Program-made: the position numbers and the translations under genes | Source: Ancylomarina sp048268005 | Lineage (GTDB): Bacteria > Bacteroidota > Bacteroidia > Bacteroidales > Marinifilaceae | Assembly (NCBI GenBank): GCA_048268005.1 | Contig: JBLWWJ010000001.1 | Coordinates: forward strand, 1,054,001 to 1,118,000 | Length of the DNA stretch: 64,000 nt | Direction: 5' to 3' | In this document: positions 52,344 to 61,809 of the stretch, one piece after another | Layout of the letters: each line of letters begins with the position of its first letter | How positions within the stretch are numbered: the stretch's first letter is position 1 | Notes under the pieces: generated by a model | The model's input: only the letters and a program-made list of their open reading frames with translations | Told to the model about the DNA's origin: nothing | Database searches by the model: none

Positions 52344-53069
52344 ATGAAAAAGAATGAACAAAACAATCAAAAAAGAATTAATGCGAAGATTAATGAAATT
52401 TTTAAGATTGATTTAAAGGAAAATCCATCAACCGGTTATGGCTGGGTTTTGTCCCAACTTCCTTCGAGTATCTATCTAATTAGTAATACCTATACACCTG
52501 ATCCTCATCCTTCAGGTTGGGTCGGATCTGGTGGTATCCGAACTTTTATTTTTAAGGCAATTGAAGAATGCCGGGAATGTGAAATCGAATTACAGTACAT
52601 GCGCGTTTGGGAACACGTTTGTATCAATGAATATACCTGCCTGGTGACTATAGATAAGGCAGTGAAGTATGAACGTTTGAGTGATTATTTCGTGAAAAAC
52701 ACCTGCGCAGAAGGCAAACAGAATCTTGTTATCAGCTCAATGGAAGAATTTAATACCATATTTGCTCCTGCTGCTCTTATGCATGCCCAACAGCGTTGGA
52801 TTCAGGAATCAGATTTTGACAAGCATTGTCTTGTGGCCGTTGTGATGCCATCAGAAAATGTAATGTCCGATTTTAAAGTCCTAAGCATTGAAGAAAGCAA
52901 TAAGCAACTGCTTGTGAAATATGATATGCATCAGGAAAATATCAGCTGGACGTCCAGAGCCTGCATGCTATTACTGGTTGAGAAAGCAAGCTATAACGAA
53001 GTGGTTTTTATCGAGAATAATCACGTACAAGCACAAGTTGTGGTGCCTGAAACTTGCGCTAAGGTTTAA
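52344..53069 (+). CDS. Chagasin-like (I42) inhibitor domain with C-terminal domain
   Basis: This is a 241-residue protein with no clear signal peptide. Residues about 10-110 match the chagasin/ICP fold by its three loops: NPSTGYGW near 31, GSGGIRTF near 65 and MRVWEH near 92, the positions that in chagasin plug the cysteine-protease active site. Residues about 115-240 form another domain with PSENVMSDFKVLSIEESN that I do not recognise. Intracellular chagasin-like proteins regulate C1 proteases; here no C1 protease gene is nearby. It is last of the 49544-53069 group. Confidence 0.7.
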   Translation: MKKNEQNNQKRINAKINEIFKIDLKENPSTGYGWVLSQLPSSIYLISNTYTPDPHPSGWVGSGGIRTFIFKAIEECRECEIELQYMRVWEHVCINEYTCLVTIDKAVKYERLSDYFVKNTCAEGKQNLVISSMEEFNTIFAPAALMHAQQRWIQESDFDKHCLVAVVMPSENVMSDFKVLSIEESNKQLLVKYDMHQENISWTSRACMLLLVEKASYNEVVFIENNHVQAQVVVPETCAKV

Positions 53070-53136
53070 ATTTAGCAGATACTAAACGTGCTCTGTCTAG
53101 CTTAACCATGGTGGGTCGGGTATAGATAGGGTAGGT

Positions 53137-53166
53137 AAAAGGTGTGGGGGTGTCCCACACCTTTTT
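53137..53166 (+). terminator. Intrinsic terminator after chagasin-like gene
   Basis: AAAAGGTGTGGG pairs with CCCACACCTTTTT across GGTGT. It closes the 49544-53069 group. The 255 bases after it carry no gene that I can support. Confidence 0.85.
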
Positions 53167-53420
53167 ATATACCTGTATTTCTGGTCTTTATAATTATGTA
53201 GATAAGTTCTATTTAAGCTGCATTTGAAGCTTTACAATTAACAAGTTTATTGTTTGGTTTGTAATTTTCGTAAATTAATGGAACTTTTTTGAATGTTATT
53301 GTCTGTTTAATAGTGATGACTAAGTTGTTTCGCCTAAGATACTTCTGTTATGTGCAGATAAAGTGATTCAGGTCTTATACAACTAATGCTTGCCTTATAC
53401 CTAATTAAAATAAAACAAAA

Positions 53421-55367
53421 ATGGATTCTAAGCCGACTTATCAGGAATTGGAAAATCAGAATACGAAATTTAAACAGTATAACGACAATAAGCTGTCGAA
53501 TCCATTTAGTCAGGACGAACAGATCTATCATTCTCTTATTGATAATATGTCGGAAGGATTTGCTCAATGCGAGATGATTTATGAGAATAATGAACCTGTG
53601 GACTTTATTTATCTTAAAGTGAACAAAGCTTTTGAAAAACTGACGGGTTTAAAAGATGTTGTTGGTAAACCTGTCTCTGAACTTATCTCTAATCATAGAA
53701 GCGAAAATCCGGAACTGTTTCACTTATACAGTCGGGTTTCGCAAACAGGAAATCCTGAAAGAATAGAAACTTTTGTTGAACCCTTGGGGATATGGTTTTC
53801 CATTTCGGTTTATAGTTCTCAGAAAAATCAGTTCCTTGTTATTTTTAATGATATCACAACTCGTAAACAGTCGGATGAGGTTCTAAGGATTAGTGAACAA
53901 GAATTTAGAACCTTGGCAGAAAATGCCCCGGATATTATTTTTAGGTTTGATCGTTCATTTCGACACACCTATGTGAATGCGGCAGTTGAACAAGCCACAG
54001 GAATCCCCAAAGAAACATTTGTTGGAAAAGACCATCGGGAACTTGGCATGCCCGAAGAGATTGTTTTGTTTTTCCAAAAACACATTCGCCAGGTTTTTAA
54101 AAGCGGAGAGGAAATTGAGTTTAGCTTCATTTTTCCGACACCAACAGGTGATCATCATTATGAGTCCCGCTATGTGCCGGAATTTTCAAAAGAGGGGATA
54201 GTAGAACATGTGATGGGGATTACCCGGGATGTGACCGAGACGAAGCAGGCAGCAAAAGCGCTTAAAGAAAGCGAAGCTCGTTTCAAACAGCTCATCAAGA
54301 ATTCCTTTGACATGATTATACTGATAGATTCCGACGGCGTTCAACAATTTATTAGTGAATCCTGTGAGAAGATACTCGGATATAAGCAAGAAGAACTAAT
54401 TGGTATTCCTGTCATTGAAACGATGATTCATCCGGAAGATCGGGAATTAGCCAGGAAAGGCCTGCTTGATATCATTGAAAATAAAGCAAATGGAGGAAGC
54501 CAGTACCGACATCTTCATAAAGATGGAACTTGGGTTAATTTGGAGGCATACGGCAATAATCAATTGGATAATCCCGATATTAAATCCATTATTCTTAATG
54601 TTCGTGATGTGACAGAACGAAAACAGGCTGTACAAATTATTAAAGAAAATGAAATCAAATTAAGAGAGCTCAATGCCACAAAAGACAAGCTTTTTTCGAT
54701 TATTGCACACGATTTAAGAAGTCCCTTTAATGGGATTTTGGGGTTTTCAGAATTGTTAATTGAAAATATAAAAGATTTTGAACTTGATGAATCTGAAAAG
54801 TATTTAAGAATTATAAATTCATCAGCTAAAAACACCCTTATTTTACTTGATAATTTGTTGAATTGGGCAAAATCGCAAACCGGTCGAATAGCTTTCAAAC
54901 CGCAAAAATTAACTCTAGCATCAATCATCAGTGAAAGCATAGAACTTTCCAAGGCAGTTGCAATGGAGAAGGGGATATCACTAGCTCATAAGGAAGCAGA
55001 TAATATGGAAGCTTATGCCGATAAAGAGATGTTGGAAATAGTTTTAAGAAACCTTATTTCCAATGCCATAAAATTCACAAAATCAGGTGGACACATAAGT
55101 GTTTTAAGCAAAAAGGAGCAAAGTCAGGTTGAAATTGCCGTTTCTGACAATGGTGTTGGAATGAGTGAAGAAACGATAAATAAATTATTCAGTATTGAGG
55201 CAAATCATACAACGAAGGGAACAGCGGATGAAAGAGGTTCAGGTTTGGGGTTAATACTCTGTAAAGAACTGGTTGAAAAACAGGGCGGAAGGATATGGGT
55301 TAAGAGTGAACTGGGCAAGGGAAGTGTTTTTAAGTTTAGCTTGCCTCTGAATAAATCAAATGACTGA
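53421..55367 (+). CDS. PAS-domain sensor histidine kinase
   Basis: This 648-residue cytoplasmic protein has three PAS domains (about 35-150, 160-285 and 290-410), with PAC tails such as YRHLHKDGTWVNLEAYG. A HisKA domain follows with FSIIAHDLRSPFNGILGF (phosphorylated His430), then HATPase_c with NLISNAIKFTKSGG, VSDNGVGMS and GSGLGLILCKEL boxes. It has no membrane segment and no receiver domain. The partner response regulator is not encoded nearby. An intracellular cue, such as redox or a small ligand, is likely. Confidence 0.92.
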   Translation: MDSKPTYQELENQNTKFKQYNDNKLSNPFSQDEQIYHSLIDNMSEGFAQCEMIYENNEPVDFIYLKVNKAFEKLTGLKDVVGKPVSELISNHRSENPELFHLYSRVSQTGNPERIETFVEPLGIWFSISVYSSQKNQFLVIFNDITTRKQSDEVLRISEQEFRTLAENAPDIIFRFDRSFRHTYVNAAVEQATGIPKETFVGKDHRELGMPEEIVLFFQKHIRQVFKSGEEIEFSFIFPTPTGDHHYESRYVPEFSKEGIVEHVMGITRDVTETKQAAKALKESEARFKQLIKNSFDMIILIDSDGVQQFISESCEKILGYKQEELIGIPVIETMIHPEDRELARKGLLDIIENKANGGSQYRHLHKDGTWVNLEAYGNNQLDNPDIKSIILNVRDVTERKQAVQIIKENEIKLRELNATKDKLFSIIAHDLRSPFNGILGFSELLIENIKDFELDESEKYLRIINSSAKNTLILLDNLLNWAKSQTGRIAFKPQKLTLASIISESIELSKAVAMEKGISLAHKEADNMEAYADKEMLEIVLRNLISNAIKFTKSGGHISVLSKKEQSQVEIAVSDNGVGMSEETINKLFSIEANHTTKGTADERGSGLGLILCKELVEKQGGRIWVKSELGKGSVFKFSLPLNKSND

Positions 55368-55440
55368 GAATAAAAGCTGAATATTCTGGCTGCTAATTAA
55401 AATAAATAAGACCTTTAAGAAATAAATAAAACTTAATACA

Positions 55441-55704
55441 ATGCAAGACAATAACCTATCTATCCTCACACTGGAACGACTCAAGCAAAAGAAGAGAAGC
55501 TATATCATTCTATTGACCATATTCGCAGTAATTTTAAGCCTGCTTACGCTACTGGCTTTATTTATGTATTTTAAATCAGGAATGACTCCTTTATTAGCAG
55601 TCCCGGTAGGTTTGCTCCCCATGTTTGTGATTGGTTGTAAAAAATTGCGAGCTATTTACAAGGAGATCGAGTTTCGATCCGTATCCTCAAGTCGGGTTAA
55701 ATAA
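55441..55704 (+). CDS. Small two-helix membrane protein
   Basis: This 87-residue protein has a coiled N-terminus (NNLSILTLERLKQKKRSYII), two helices (about 22-45 and 48-66) and a charged tail. It follows the histidine kinase after 73 bases and may be cotranscribed. Function is unknown. Confidence 0.55.
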   Translation: MQDNNLSILTLERLKQKKRSYIILLTIFAVILSLLTLLALFMYFKSGMTPLLAVPVGLLPMFVIGCKKLRAIYKEIEFRSVSSSRVK

Positions 55705-55794
55705 AGATCATAAACCACCTCCCCGAACAAGTTCGCGTACTCCTCCTAAAAAAAGAGGAGAATCATTTGTGCACAGCTTTGATCAGGCTAATAA

Positions 55795-55845
55795 AATTCC
55801 CCTCTCGTAGAGGAGGGGTGGCGTCCCGAAGGATCGGGATGCTTG
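55795..55845. repeat. Partial copy of the R repeat
   Basis: AATTCCCCTCTCGTAGAGG continues AGGGGTGGCGTCCCGAAGGA. It shares the CCCCTCTC...GAGGAGGGG box of R1-R3 but lacks the terminator and promoter parts. Confidence 0.6.
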
Positions 55846-55869
55846 ATGGAGGAGAATTTATTTGGACTC

Positions 55870-56490
55870 TTACTCATGCTTGGCAATCAGCACACAAATA
55901 TAATAAGTGTAGGTTGAGCCAGGTTTTTTATAAAATCCAATACCACAATATTCAGCATCTGCCCAAAAGCTGGTCATGCCCAGCAGGTGTTTTCTGTGTC
56001 CCAGGCTAGGAATTCCTTTGTCAATAATCAATTGCTGTATCATTATTTTTCCTGTATTGCGATTAGTTCCAGCGGCTATGGATTCAAAATTATTAGCCGA
56101 TTTTGATGACATCAGGTAGTCGGCCAGGTGGAAGCCTGCTTCATTGATTTTATAATTCATGCCATAACCATCCGGGTCGATATGGGCAAAATAATTACGC
56201 TCAGCCATATCCTTAGCTTTATTGTAGGCAGCCTTCGCTAGTTCTGCACTCCAAATTAATTTGTCACGCTTCTCTACTGCCGATAAATCAACAGCTAATT
56301 CATCACTATAGGCAGATGGCATATTTCTAACTGCATTGAGGTAATCAAAGGCTTCTTTTCGGTTGACCTCATTGATTTCTTTAGCCTCTGATGATTCCTC
56401 AACAATTAAATCTTCCTCATAGGTCGTACCCCCACAGGAAATTAGAAACAGGTGGATTGATAATAGAAGGAGAGTGAAAAACTTACTCAT
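55870..56490 (-). CDS. CAP-domain (SCP-like) lipoprotein
   Basis: This 206-residue lipoprotein has a signal ending LFLISCGG. Residues about 45-200 have the CAP pattern of Bacteroidota proteins: EAFDYLNAVRNMP, LIWSAELAKAAYNKAKDMA, FAHIDPDGYG with its His, and GHRKHLLG near 165 with the second His. Such proteins are small, secreted or surface anchored. The cysteine-rich animal type is absent here. It is transcribed toward the 55441 gene and divergent from the heme-sensor kinase. Confidence 0.88.
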   Translation of the reverse strand: MSKFFTLLLLSIHLFLISCGGTTYEEDLIVEESSEAKEINEVNRKEAFDYLNAVRNMPSAYSDELAVDLSAVEKRDKLIWSAELAKAAYNKAKDMAERNYFAHIDPDGYGMNYKINEAGFHLADYLMSSKSANNFESIAAGTNRNTGKIMIQQLIIDKGIPSLGHRKHLLGMTSFWADAEYCGIGFYKKPGSTYTYYICVLIAKHE

Positions 56491-56933
56491 GCTGTGATAG
56501 ATATAAATGAGATTTATTTTGAATTATAGAAGCCCAGCCAAATTTAGCTAGTTGAAGGCGAAGGATTCTCTTTAAGAACGCATGTTTAAAGAATCTGGTA
56601 TAGAAAGGCCTGATATTTTGGAATGTTTTCTGAAAAACAACGAAGTATCCAACTTAAGTTGATTAAACTTAAGTTAACTCTGGTTTCATGATGGGGAAGT
56701 CATATGGAGAGTGTCTTTTTGTATACTCACGTAGTAATCAAATATCTAAAAGCTGATTTGATCTTGGTTTCTGTCCCTTGTTTTCATAAAAGGATTCTTG
56801 CTTTTTTATATTTTATGTTTAGATTTGTATTAACAATAAATATTATCCTTTTGCATGACCTTAGAGCAAGCTTTAGGTAGGGGTGTTTGTCGAAGAAGTG
56901 TTATTGCAAGTTTAAAAGGACTGGCATCTGGCT
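56491..56933. other. Divergent intergenic region with a repeated palindrome
   Basis: AACTTAAGTT occurs at 56651-56660 and again at 56666-56675, each being its own reverse complement. The centres are 15 bases apart. This may be a regulator site controlling the CAP and kinase genes. Nothing else stands out. Confidence 0.45.
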
Positions 56934-58496
56934 ATGAAATTTAAATGGGAAACAAAAAGCATGAAAAATAAACGGATTATATCATTGATAGCTGTCTTGT
57001 TGGCATGGACTGCCTTGTTTGTTTTTGTCATCATTATTGAATTCGTCAAGCTGAATGAGCTGACCGAGGAGAATGCCATCATTGAAGCCCGTGCAAATTT
57101 TAATAAAGACCTGGCAATACGTAATTGGTCAGCCTTACATGGTGGGATATATGTTCCCGTTGATAGTCTTACTCAACCTAATACCACATTAAGTCATGTG
57201 CCGGAAAGAGATATTGAAACCCCTTCAGGGGTAAAATTAACCCTGATGAACCCTGCCTATTTGATGCGGGAATTAAATGACTATTTTACCGAATACTATG
57301 GTATAACCGGACACCTGACCAGTCTGAATCTGATGCGTGCTGAAAATAAACCGGATGAGTGGGAGTTTAATGCCCTAAAACAATTTGAGAAAGGCGTTAA
57401 AGAGGTCAGTGAATTTACAGAAATCAATAAGGAGCCTTATTTACGATTAATGCAACCCATGATTACCTCTCAGTCTTGCTTAAAATGTCATGCACAGCAA
57501 GGCTATCAGCTTGGTGATATTCGGGGAGGTATTGGGCTTGCTTTACCCATGAAAAAACTGATGGAAATTAATTATTTTCATAAAAAACGATTCGTTATTA
57601 TTTCCTTTTTGATTTGGATACTGGGATGTGTGGCATTTATTTGGGGCTATAGAAGAATCATTCATAGTTTAAAGAGACAACGATCAGCTGAAGAAAAGCT
57701 TAAGCAACAAAATGTAGACTTGGTAAATGCTTTGGAAAAAGCCACTGAGTCGGATCGTTTAAAATCGGCCTTCCTTGCCAATATGAGTCACGAAATAAGA
57801 ACTCCGATGAACGGCATAATGGGGTTTACCAGTTTACTAAAAGAGGCGGGGCTATCGGCTAAGGATTTTCATACCTATATTAGCACCATTGAGTTTAGCG
57901 GTAAACGCCTGCTTAATATCATTAATGATCTTTTGGATATTTCCCGGATAGAATCGGGGCAAATGGAAATTTCAATTATAGACGTCAACATCAATGAATT
58001 AATTGAATATATAGCTAGTTTCTTTAAGCCAGAGGTTGAAAAAAAAGGAATTCACCTGAGCTTTAAAAATGCCTTACCAGATAGTGAATCAATTATTAGA
58101 ACAGATCCTGAAAAAATCCATGCCATTCTCATTAATCTGGTTAAGAATTCTATTAAATATAGTCATGAAGGTTATATTGAAATAGGTTATGAAATAAATG
58201 GCGAAAACCTTGAATTCTATGTTAAGGATACAGGAATAGGCATTAAAGAGGATGTGAAAACCTTTATTTTTGAACGCTTTAGGCAAGCCAATGAGTCAGA
58301 TACGCGGGAATATGAGGGAGCTGGCTTGGGTCTTTCCATTACAAAAGCCTATGTGGAAATGCTAGGTGGAGACATTTGGGTGGAAAGCGAATTTGGTAAA
58401 GGTTCCGTATTTTATTTTACCTTACCCTATCAGCTAAGTGCCGAAAAAAATGAACCCATTGAAAATTCTGATTTAAAAGAAAAAGTAAATGCATAG
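56934..58496 (+). CDS. DUF3365 (Tll0287-like) c-heme sensor histidine kinase
   Basis: This is a 520-residue membrane kinase. Two helices (about 15-38 and 222-242) flank a periplasmic DUF3365/Tll0287-like domain, whose CLKCH at 182-186 is a CxxCH heme c site. A HisKA domain follows with FLANMSHEIRTPMNGIMGF (His286), then HATPase_c with NLVKNSIKYSHEGY, VKDTGIGIKED and GAGLGLSITKAY boxes. It should sense redox or gases through the heme. The ATG at 56934 has an alternative 27 bases downstream. No receiver is attached and none is encoded in the window. Confidence 0.88.
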   Translation: MKFKWETKSMKNKRIISLIAVLLAWTALFVFVIIIEFVKLNELTEENAIIEARANFNKDLAIRNWSALHGGIYVPVDSLTQPNTTLSHVPERDIETPSGVKLTLMNPAYLMRELNDYFTEYYGITGHLTSLNLMRAENKPDEWEFNALKQFEKGVKEVSEFTEINKEPYLRLMQPMITSQSCLKCHAQQGYQLGDIRGGIGLALPMKKLMEINYFHKKRFVIISFLIWILGCVAFIWGYRRIIHSLKRQRSAEEKLKQQNVDLVNALEKATESDRLKSAFLANMSHEIRTPMNGIMGFTSLLKEAGLSAKDFHTYISTIEFSGKRLLNIINDLLDISRIESGQMEISIIDVNINELIEYIASFFKPEVEKKGIHLSFKNALPDSESIIRTDPEKIHAILINLVKNSIKYSHEGYIEIGYEINGENLEFYVKDTGIGIKEDVKTFIFERFRQANESDTREYEGAGLGLSITKAYVEMLGGDIWVESEFGKGSVFYFTLPYQLSAEKNEPIENSDLKEKVNA

Positions 58497-58569
58497 AGAA
58501 ACTTGATAGTCAAAATGTTTTTACCCTTGATTGGAACTTTCCTCCAGACAGATCAACTTTAAAATATAA

Positions 58570-58600
58570 ATCCCCACATGTTGAATCATGTGGGGTTTGG
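58570..58600 (+). terminator. Intrinsic terminator after the kinase
   Basis: CCCCACATG pairs with CATGTGGGG across TTGAAT and is followed by TTTGGTTT. Confidence 0.75.
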
Positions 58601-58785
58601 TTTATCTATTGATTTTTAAACATTTAGTTAGGCTTTTTTAACTATTAAAGTACTAGAAAAGATTGGTGGCCTAATTCTTTTTTCATACTCTTGCAGCGGT
58701 TTTAGAAAACGAGGCTAATCCATTATTCCCTAAGAAGATATTGGCTCCGTTTTGTAAGTGTTAATAATAGAGAAAGGTTTAGAAA

Positions 58786-59526
58786 ATGAGAAATTTATTA
58801 ATGGCAGCTCTGTTTTGTTTCAGTGCAGTAGCTCTTTTTAGTTGTTCAAGTGATGATGCGGTAGTGAGTGATGACAGAAGTTTTGTGACACATGCGGATA
58901 CCGATTATTTTATCAATCGTGATGGGACAGTCGATATCATGTTGACCGGAGCCTTTGATGATGGTTCAGAAAATTTAGGGAACGTTGTAAGACGCGCCTT
59001 TGTGTATGGAACAACATCAAATCCTAAAGTGAATGCAAGTAATACGGCCATAGCAGCAGGCCCCGGCAATGTGAGTGCAACAATTAAGAACTTAAAACGA
59101 AACACCAGCTATTACATCAGAGGCTTTCTTGAAATGAGTGATGGTACTTTCTTTTATGGAAACGAAATACAAGTCAGCACCAAGCTCGATGCGAGCCTAA
59201 GCAGATTTATAAGCATGGAAATGATTACGCCTAAATCCATCGCTATAGAATCTACCCTTATTAATGCTGCGCTTAAAGTTACAGAGTTGGACAAAGAGTC
59301 ACCGATAGAAGTTGGGGTTCAGTACAGTCTGAACAGCGATTTTACAGATGCGACGACTTTGCTTGCCGATAATCTGGAAGGAAATGTTTTTGCGACCAGC
59401 TATTTTGCCGATGCAAGCAATTTAACACCAGCGACAGATTACTACTTCAGACCTTACGCTAAGTATGCTGATGGTATCCTGACTCATGGCGGAGCCCAAT
59501 CGATTATCGTCCGTACGAATCATTAG
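58786..59526 (+). CDS. Secreted lipoprotein with FN3-like repeats
   Basis: This 246-residue lipoprotein has a signal ending ALFSCSSDD. Two beta-sandwich segments follow (about 60-135 and 145-245), with TSYYIRGFLEMSDGTFFYGN and TDYYFRPYAKYADGILTHGG resembling the Y-x-R-x-Y/F-x strand of FN3 domains often seen in Bacteroidota surface lipoproteins. No enzymatic motif was seen. It is a single gene between terminators. Confidence 0.75.
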   Translation: MRNLLMAALFCFSAVALFSCSSDDAVVSDDRSFVTHADTDYFINRDGTVDIMLTGAFDDGSENLGNVVRRAFVYGTTSNPKVNASNTAIAAGPGNVSATIKNLKRNTSYYIRGFLEMSDGTFFYGNEIQVSTKLDASLSRFISMEMITPKSIAIESTLINAALKVTELDKESPIEVGVQYSLNSDFTDATTLLADNLEGNVFATSYFADASNLTPATDYYFRPYAKYADGILTHGGAQSIIVRTNH

Positions 59527-59601
59527 ATCTCTTTTATCATATTTTAAATTTCTCTTCCTGGTTACGAAGCGGAACAGAAGGACCTGAGATTTGAAACAGA
59601 A

Positions 59602-59640
59602 CAATAAGCCCCACAGTGCATAGCATTGTGGGGCTTATTG
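59602..59640. terminator. Long perfect hairpin terminator
   Basis: CAATAAGCCCCACA pairs exactly with TGTGGGGCTTATTG across an 11-base loop. It follows the 58786 gene, and T-runs exist on both sides only weakly. Confidence 0.7.
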
Positions 59641-59711
59641 TTTGATTCCCATTTTACTTTAGCACTCGTGAGATCAATTTGATCTTTTCTGTTATAAACA
59701 AAATTGGAGAG

Positions 59712-59742
59712 TTTGTTAAGTTTACTGTTTTTCATAAATTTG
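59712..59742 (+). promoter_or_regulatory. Bacteroidota promoter before 59807 gene
   Basis: TTTG (59712-59715), a 19-base spacer, and TAAATTTG (59735-59742) match the consensus -33/-7 pair. The -7 box is followed by 64 bases before the start codon. TTTTCATAAATTTG also ends the R1-R3 repeats. Confidence 0.7.
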
Positions 59743-59806
59743 TTCTCCAAATATTAAAATCAGCTTATACCCTTAAGGTGTTGCTGACTATAAAAAGAAT
59801 GAAACA

Positions 59807-60733
59807 ATGATAGAAGAAGAGTTTAAGGAAGAAAGTAATCCACAATCAGAGAATAAATGGTTAATCTATTTTCTGGTTACCATTATCACATTACCTGTTT
59901 TTCTTATTTTAAAGGGTGTGATTCCCAATTTTAATTGGCCCATTCATCTCGATTCGATTATCTTATTTATTTTGACTTGGAGTGCTATTAATTTGCTAAT
60001 ATCACCATTTAAAAAGGTGGTTTACTTACTTGTTGTTTTAATCGCACTCTTTCTTCTTTATGGATCTGTTTTTGGTGAATATGGAATTGGGCGATTTATT
60101 ACCGATTATAAAGAGCTGATTGCAAATATGAAAAAAAGTGATGATCGTATAAGTACGCTTGTAGAAACCTTAACGCCTGATAATACTTACAAGTATCAAG
60201 AAATTGTTGATCGGGTTGATCTATCTGAATCGGTAATATTTGAAGCGAATAAACGTGCCAATAGTTTTGATTTTTATTTAGATGCATATCCTGAATATAG
60301 TCATATTATTAAATGCCTTTCTGTATTCAAAGAAACCAAAGAGAAATGGATTTTTATAAAAGACTTAGAGCCCTATAATGCCTATGCCAATGAGTCAGTC
60401 GAGACTTTGAGTGGCGATATTGATGATTATGCTATTCTGATGTGTGCTTTTATCAAATCGATAGGCGCACAAGCAAGAATCAAGAATCAAGCCGGTGTTT
60501 TTCACCCGGAACTTTGCATAGGTGCGAAAGATGACAAAAGCAAGATTAAGCGATTAATTAAAACCAGATTATTCTCCGATGAAAGTGAGCATCAAGAAAT
60601 AGAATTTGATGTTGATGCTGAGGGAAGAATCTGGTTATCCCTATCATTCTACGCTAATTTCCCAGGAAGAGCTATCTTTAAAAAAGGGAGTGGAGCTCCT
60701 AATTCGGAAATTATCAACCTAAATCTCAGGTAG
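59807..60733 (+). CDS. Transglutaminase-like membrane protein lacking the catalytic Cys
   Basis: This 308-residue protein has three N-terminal helices (about 20-95) followed by a cytoplasmic or periplasmic soluble part. Residues about 195-300 keep the transglutaminase-like layout: LSGDIDDYAILMCAFIKSIG at 202-221, where the usual GDCDDxA cysteine is Ile205, then FHPELCIGA and RIWLSLSFYANFPG. The catalytic Cys is lost, so it is probably a pseudoenzyme or a binding module. The fold call rests on the G-D-x-D-D-(F/Y)-A core, which is by eye. Confidence 0.6.
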   Translation: MIEEEFKEESNPQSENKWLIYFLVTIITLPVFLILKGVIPNFNWPIHLDSIILFILTWSAINLLISPFKKVVYLLVVLIALFLLYGSVFGEYGIGRFITDYKELIANMKKSDDRISTLVETLTPDNTYKYQEIVDRVDLSESVIFEANKRANSFDFYLDAYPEYSHIIKCLSVFKETKEKWIFIKDLEPYNAYANESVETLSGDIDDYAILMCAFIKSIGAQARIKNQAGVFHPELCIGAKDDKSKIKRLIKTRLFSDESEHQEIEFDVDAEGRIWLSLSFYANFPGRAIFKKGSGAPNSEIINLNLR

Positions 60734-61107
60734 AATTATTGCCTTCTGTCCTTCGATATTTCAAAAAGCTCAATACAGCACTCTGTTCAGAAATAAGAAA
60801 GAGATGGTTTAAGTAACAATAAGCCTCACAATGTGATACACTGTGAGGCTTGTTGTATTAATCTATTTGACATTAATCTGTTTATTATGAAGAGTGATTC
60901 TATTTTATATCTGTTTTAAATTTTACTTATATCTCATATATTGTTTAGTGAATATAATATCTAAATTTAGTGTCCATTATAAAGTGTTGTGGTTATCGCT
61001 TCAATAAACGAGGTAGGTAATCTGAGAAATAAGCTGAAATAAATAAAATTTCAACCGTCGATATCGGCAATTGGTTTTAGACTTAGTCAGAATTTAAAGA
61101 AACAAAC
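60734..61107. other. Intergenic region with terminator hairpin
   Basis: Bases 60815-60855 hold AACAATAAGCCTCACA paired with TGTGAGGCTTGTTG across ATGTGATACAC. No gene is seen. Confidence 0.6.
60815..60855 (+). terminator. Long hairpin terminator after 59807 gene
   Basis: A stem of 13-14 base pairs (one G-U) with an 11-base loop resembles the hairpin at 59602 in form. T-rich sequence follows. Confidence 0.7.
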
Positions 61108-61809
61108 ATGAGAAAATTTAAAATCAAAGATTGGAGAAAATTCACATTTGAATTCTTTTCAATTTTTATTGCAGTAATAGCAGCCTTTGCATTAAACAAC
61201 TGGAATGACAACAGAAAAGCTGATAAATCTGAGAATAAAATTCTGATTGAAATTTCCAATGGATTAGAAAAAGACCTCGAGGATATTCATTGGAATAAAC
61301 TAGGACATAAACGAGGAATAATTGCTTGCCAATATTATAGAAATGCGCTGGCGGGTAAAAAAGTAAACTCCGATTCTTTAATAGATCTTTATAGTGCTTT
61401 GACTAGAGATTATATTTCCATTCAAAACACGGCAGGTTATGAAACATTAAAATCCAGAGGCTTAGAATTGATTAAAAATGACTCGCTAAGACGTGAAATA
61501 ATTACGCTCTATGAATACCATTATAATATTTTAAGAAAACTTGAAGAAGAATATTCAGAAATGCAGTTCCATGAAAATTATTTTGTCGAAATAAATAAAA
61601 GTTTTGCTCCTAATTTTCAATTTGATGTTAATAAAGAAATTATCGGAATGAATTTGCCTTTAAAAATCTTCGATAATGAAGAGAAAATCATTTTACTTTA
61701 TTTAATGAAAATCCAAGAGAATAGACGTAACAATGTTGAATATTATTCAGAAATAGAAAAAAAAGTAAAAGAGGTTCAGAAACAAATCTTAGTAGAAATA
61801 AAAGGCTAG
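61108..61809 (+). CDS. DUF6090-type membrane protein
   Basis: This is a 233-residue protein. FEFFSIFIAVIAAFALNNWND near the N-terminus is the single helix with the EFFSIxxAVxxAFxLNxW layout typical of DUF6090 proteins. The remainder is helical and acidic (ILIEISNGLEKDLEDI, YYSEIEKKVKEVQKQ). Function of the family is unknown. An attC-like element begins at the stop codon, suggesting that the gene was acquired as a cassette. Confidence 0.7.
   Translation: MRKFKIKDWRKFTFEFFSIFIAVIAAFALNNWNDNRKADKSENKILIEISNGLEKDLEDIHWNKLGHKRGIIACQYYRNALAGKKVNSDSLIDLYSALTRDYISIQNTAGYETLKSRGLELIKNDSLRREIITLYEYHYNILRKLEEEYSEMQFHENYFVEINKSFAPNFQFDVNKEIIGMNLPLKIFDNEEKIILLYLMKIQENRRNNVEYYSEIEKKVKEVQKQILVEIKG

Noticed and set aside
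55767..56009. Forward 80-codon frame
   Set aside because: It is made of the partial R repeat and the antisense of the CAP gene.
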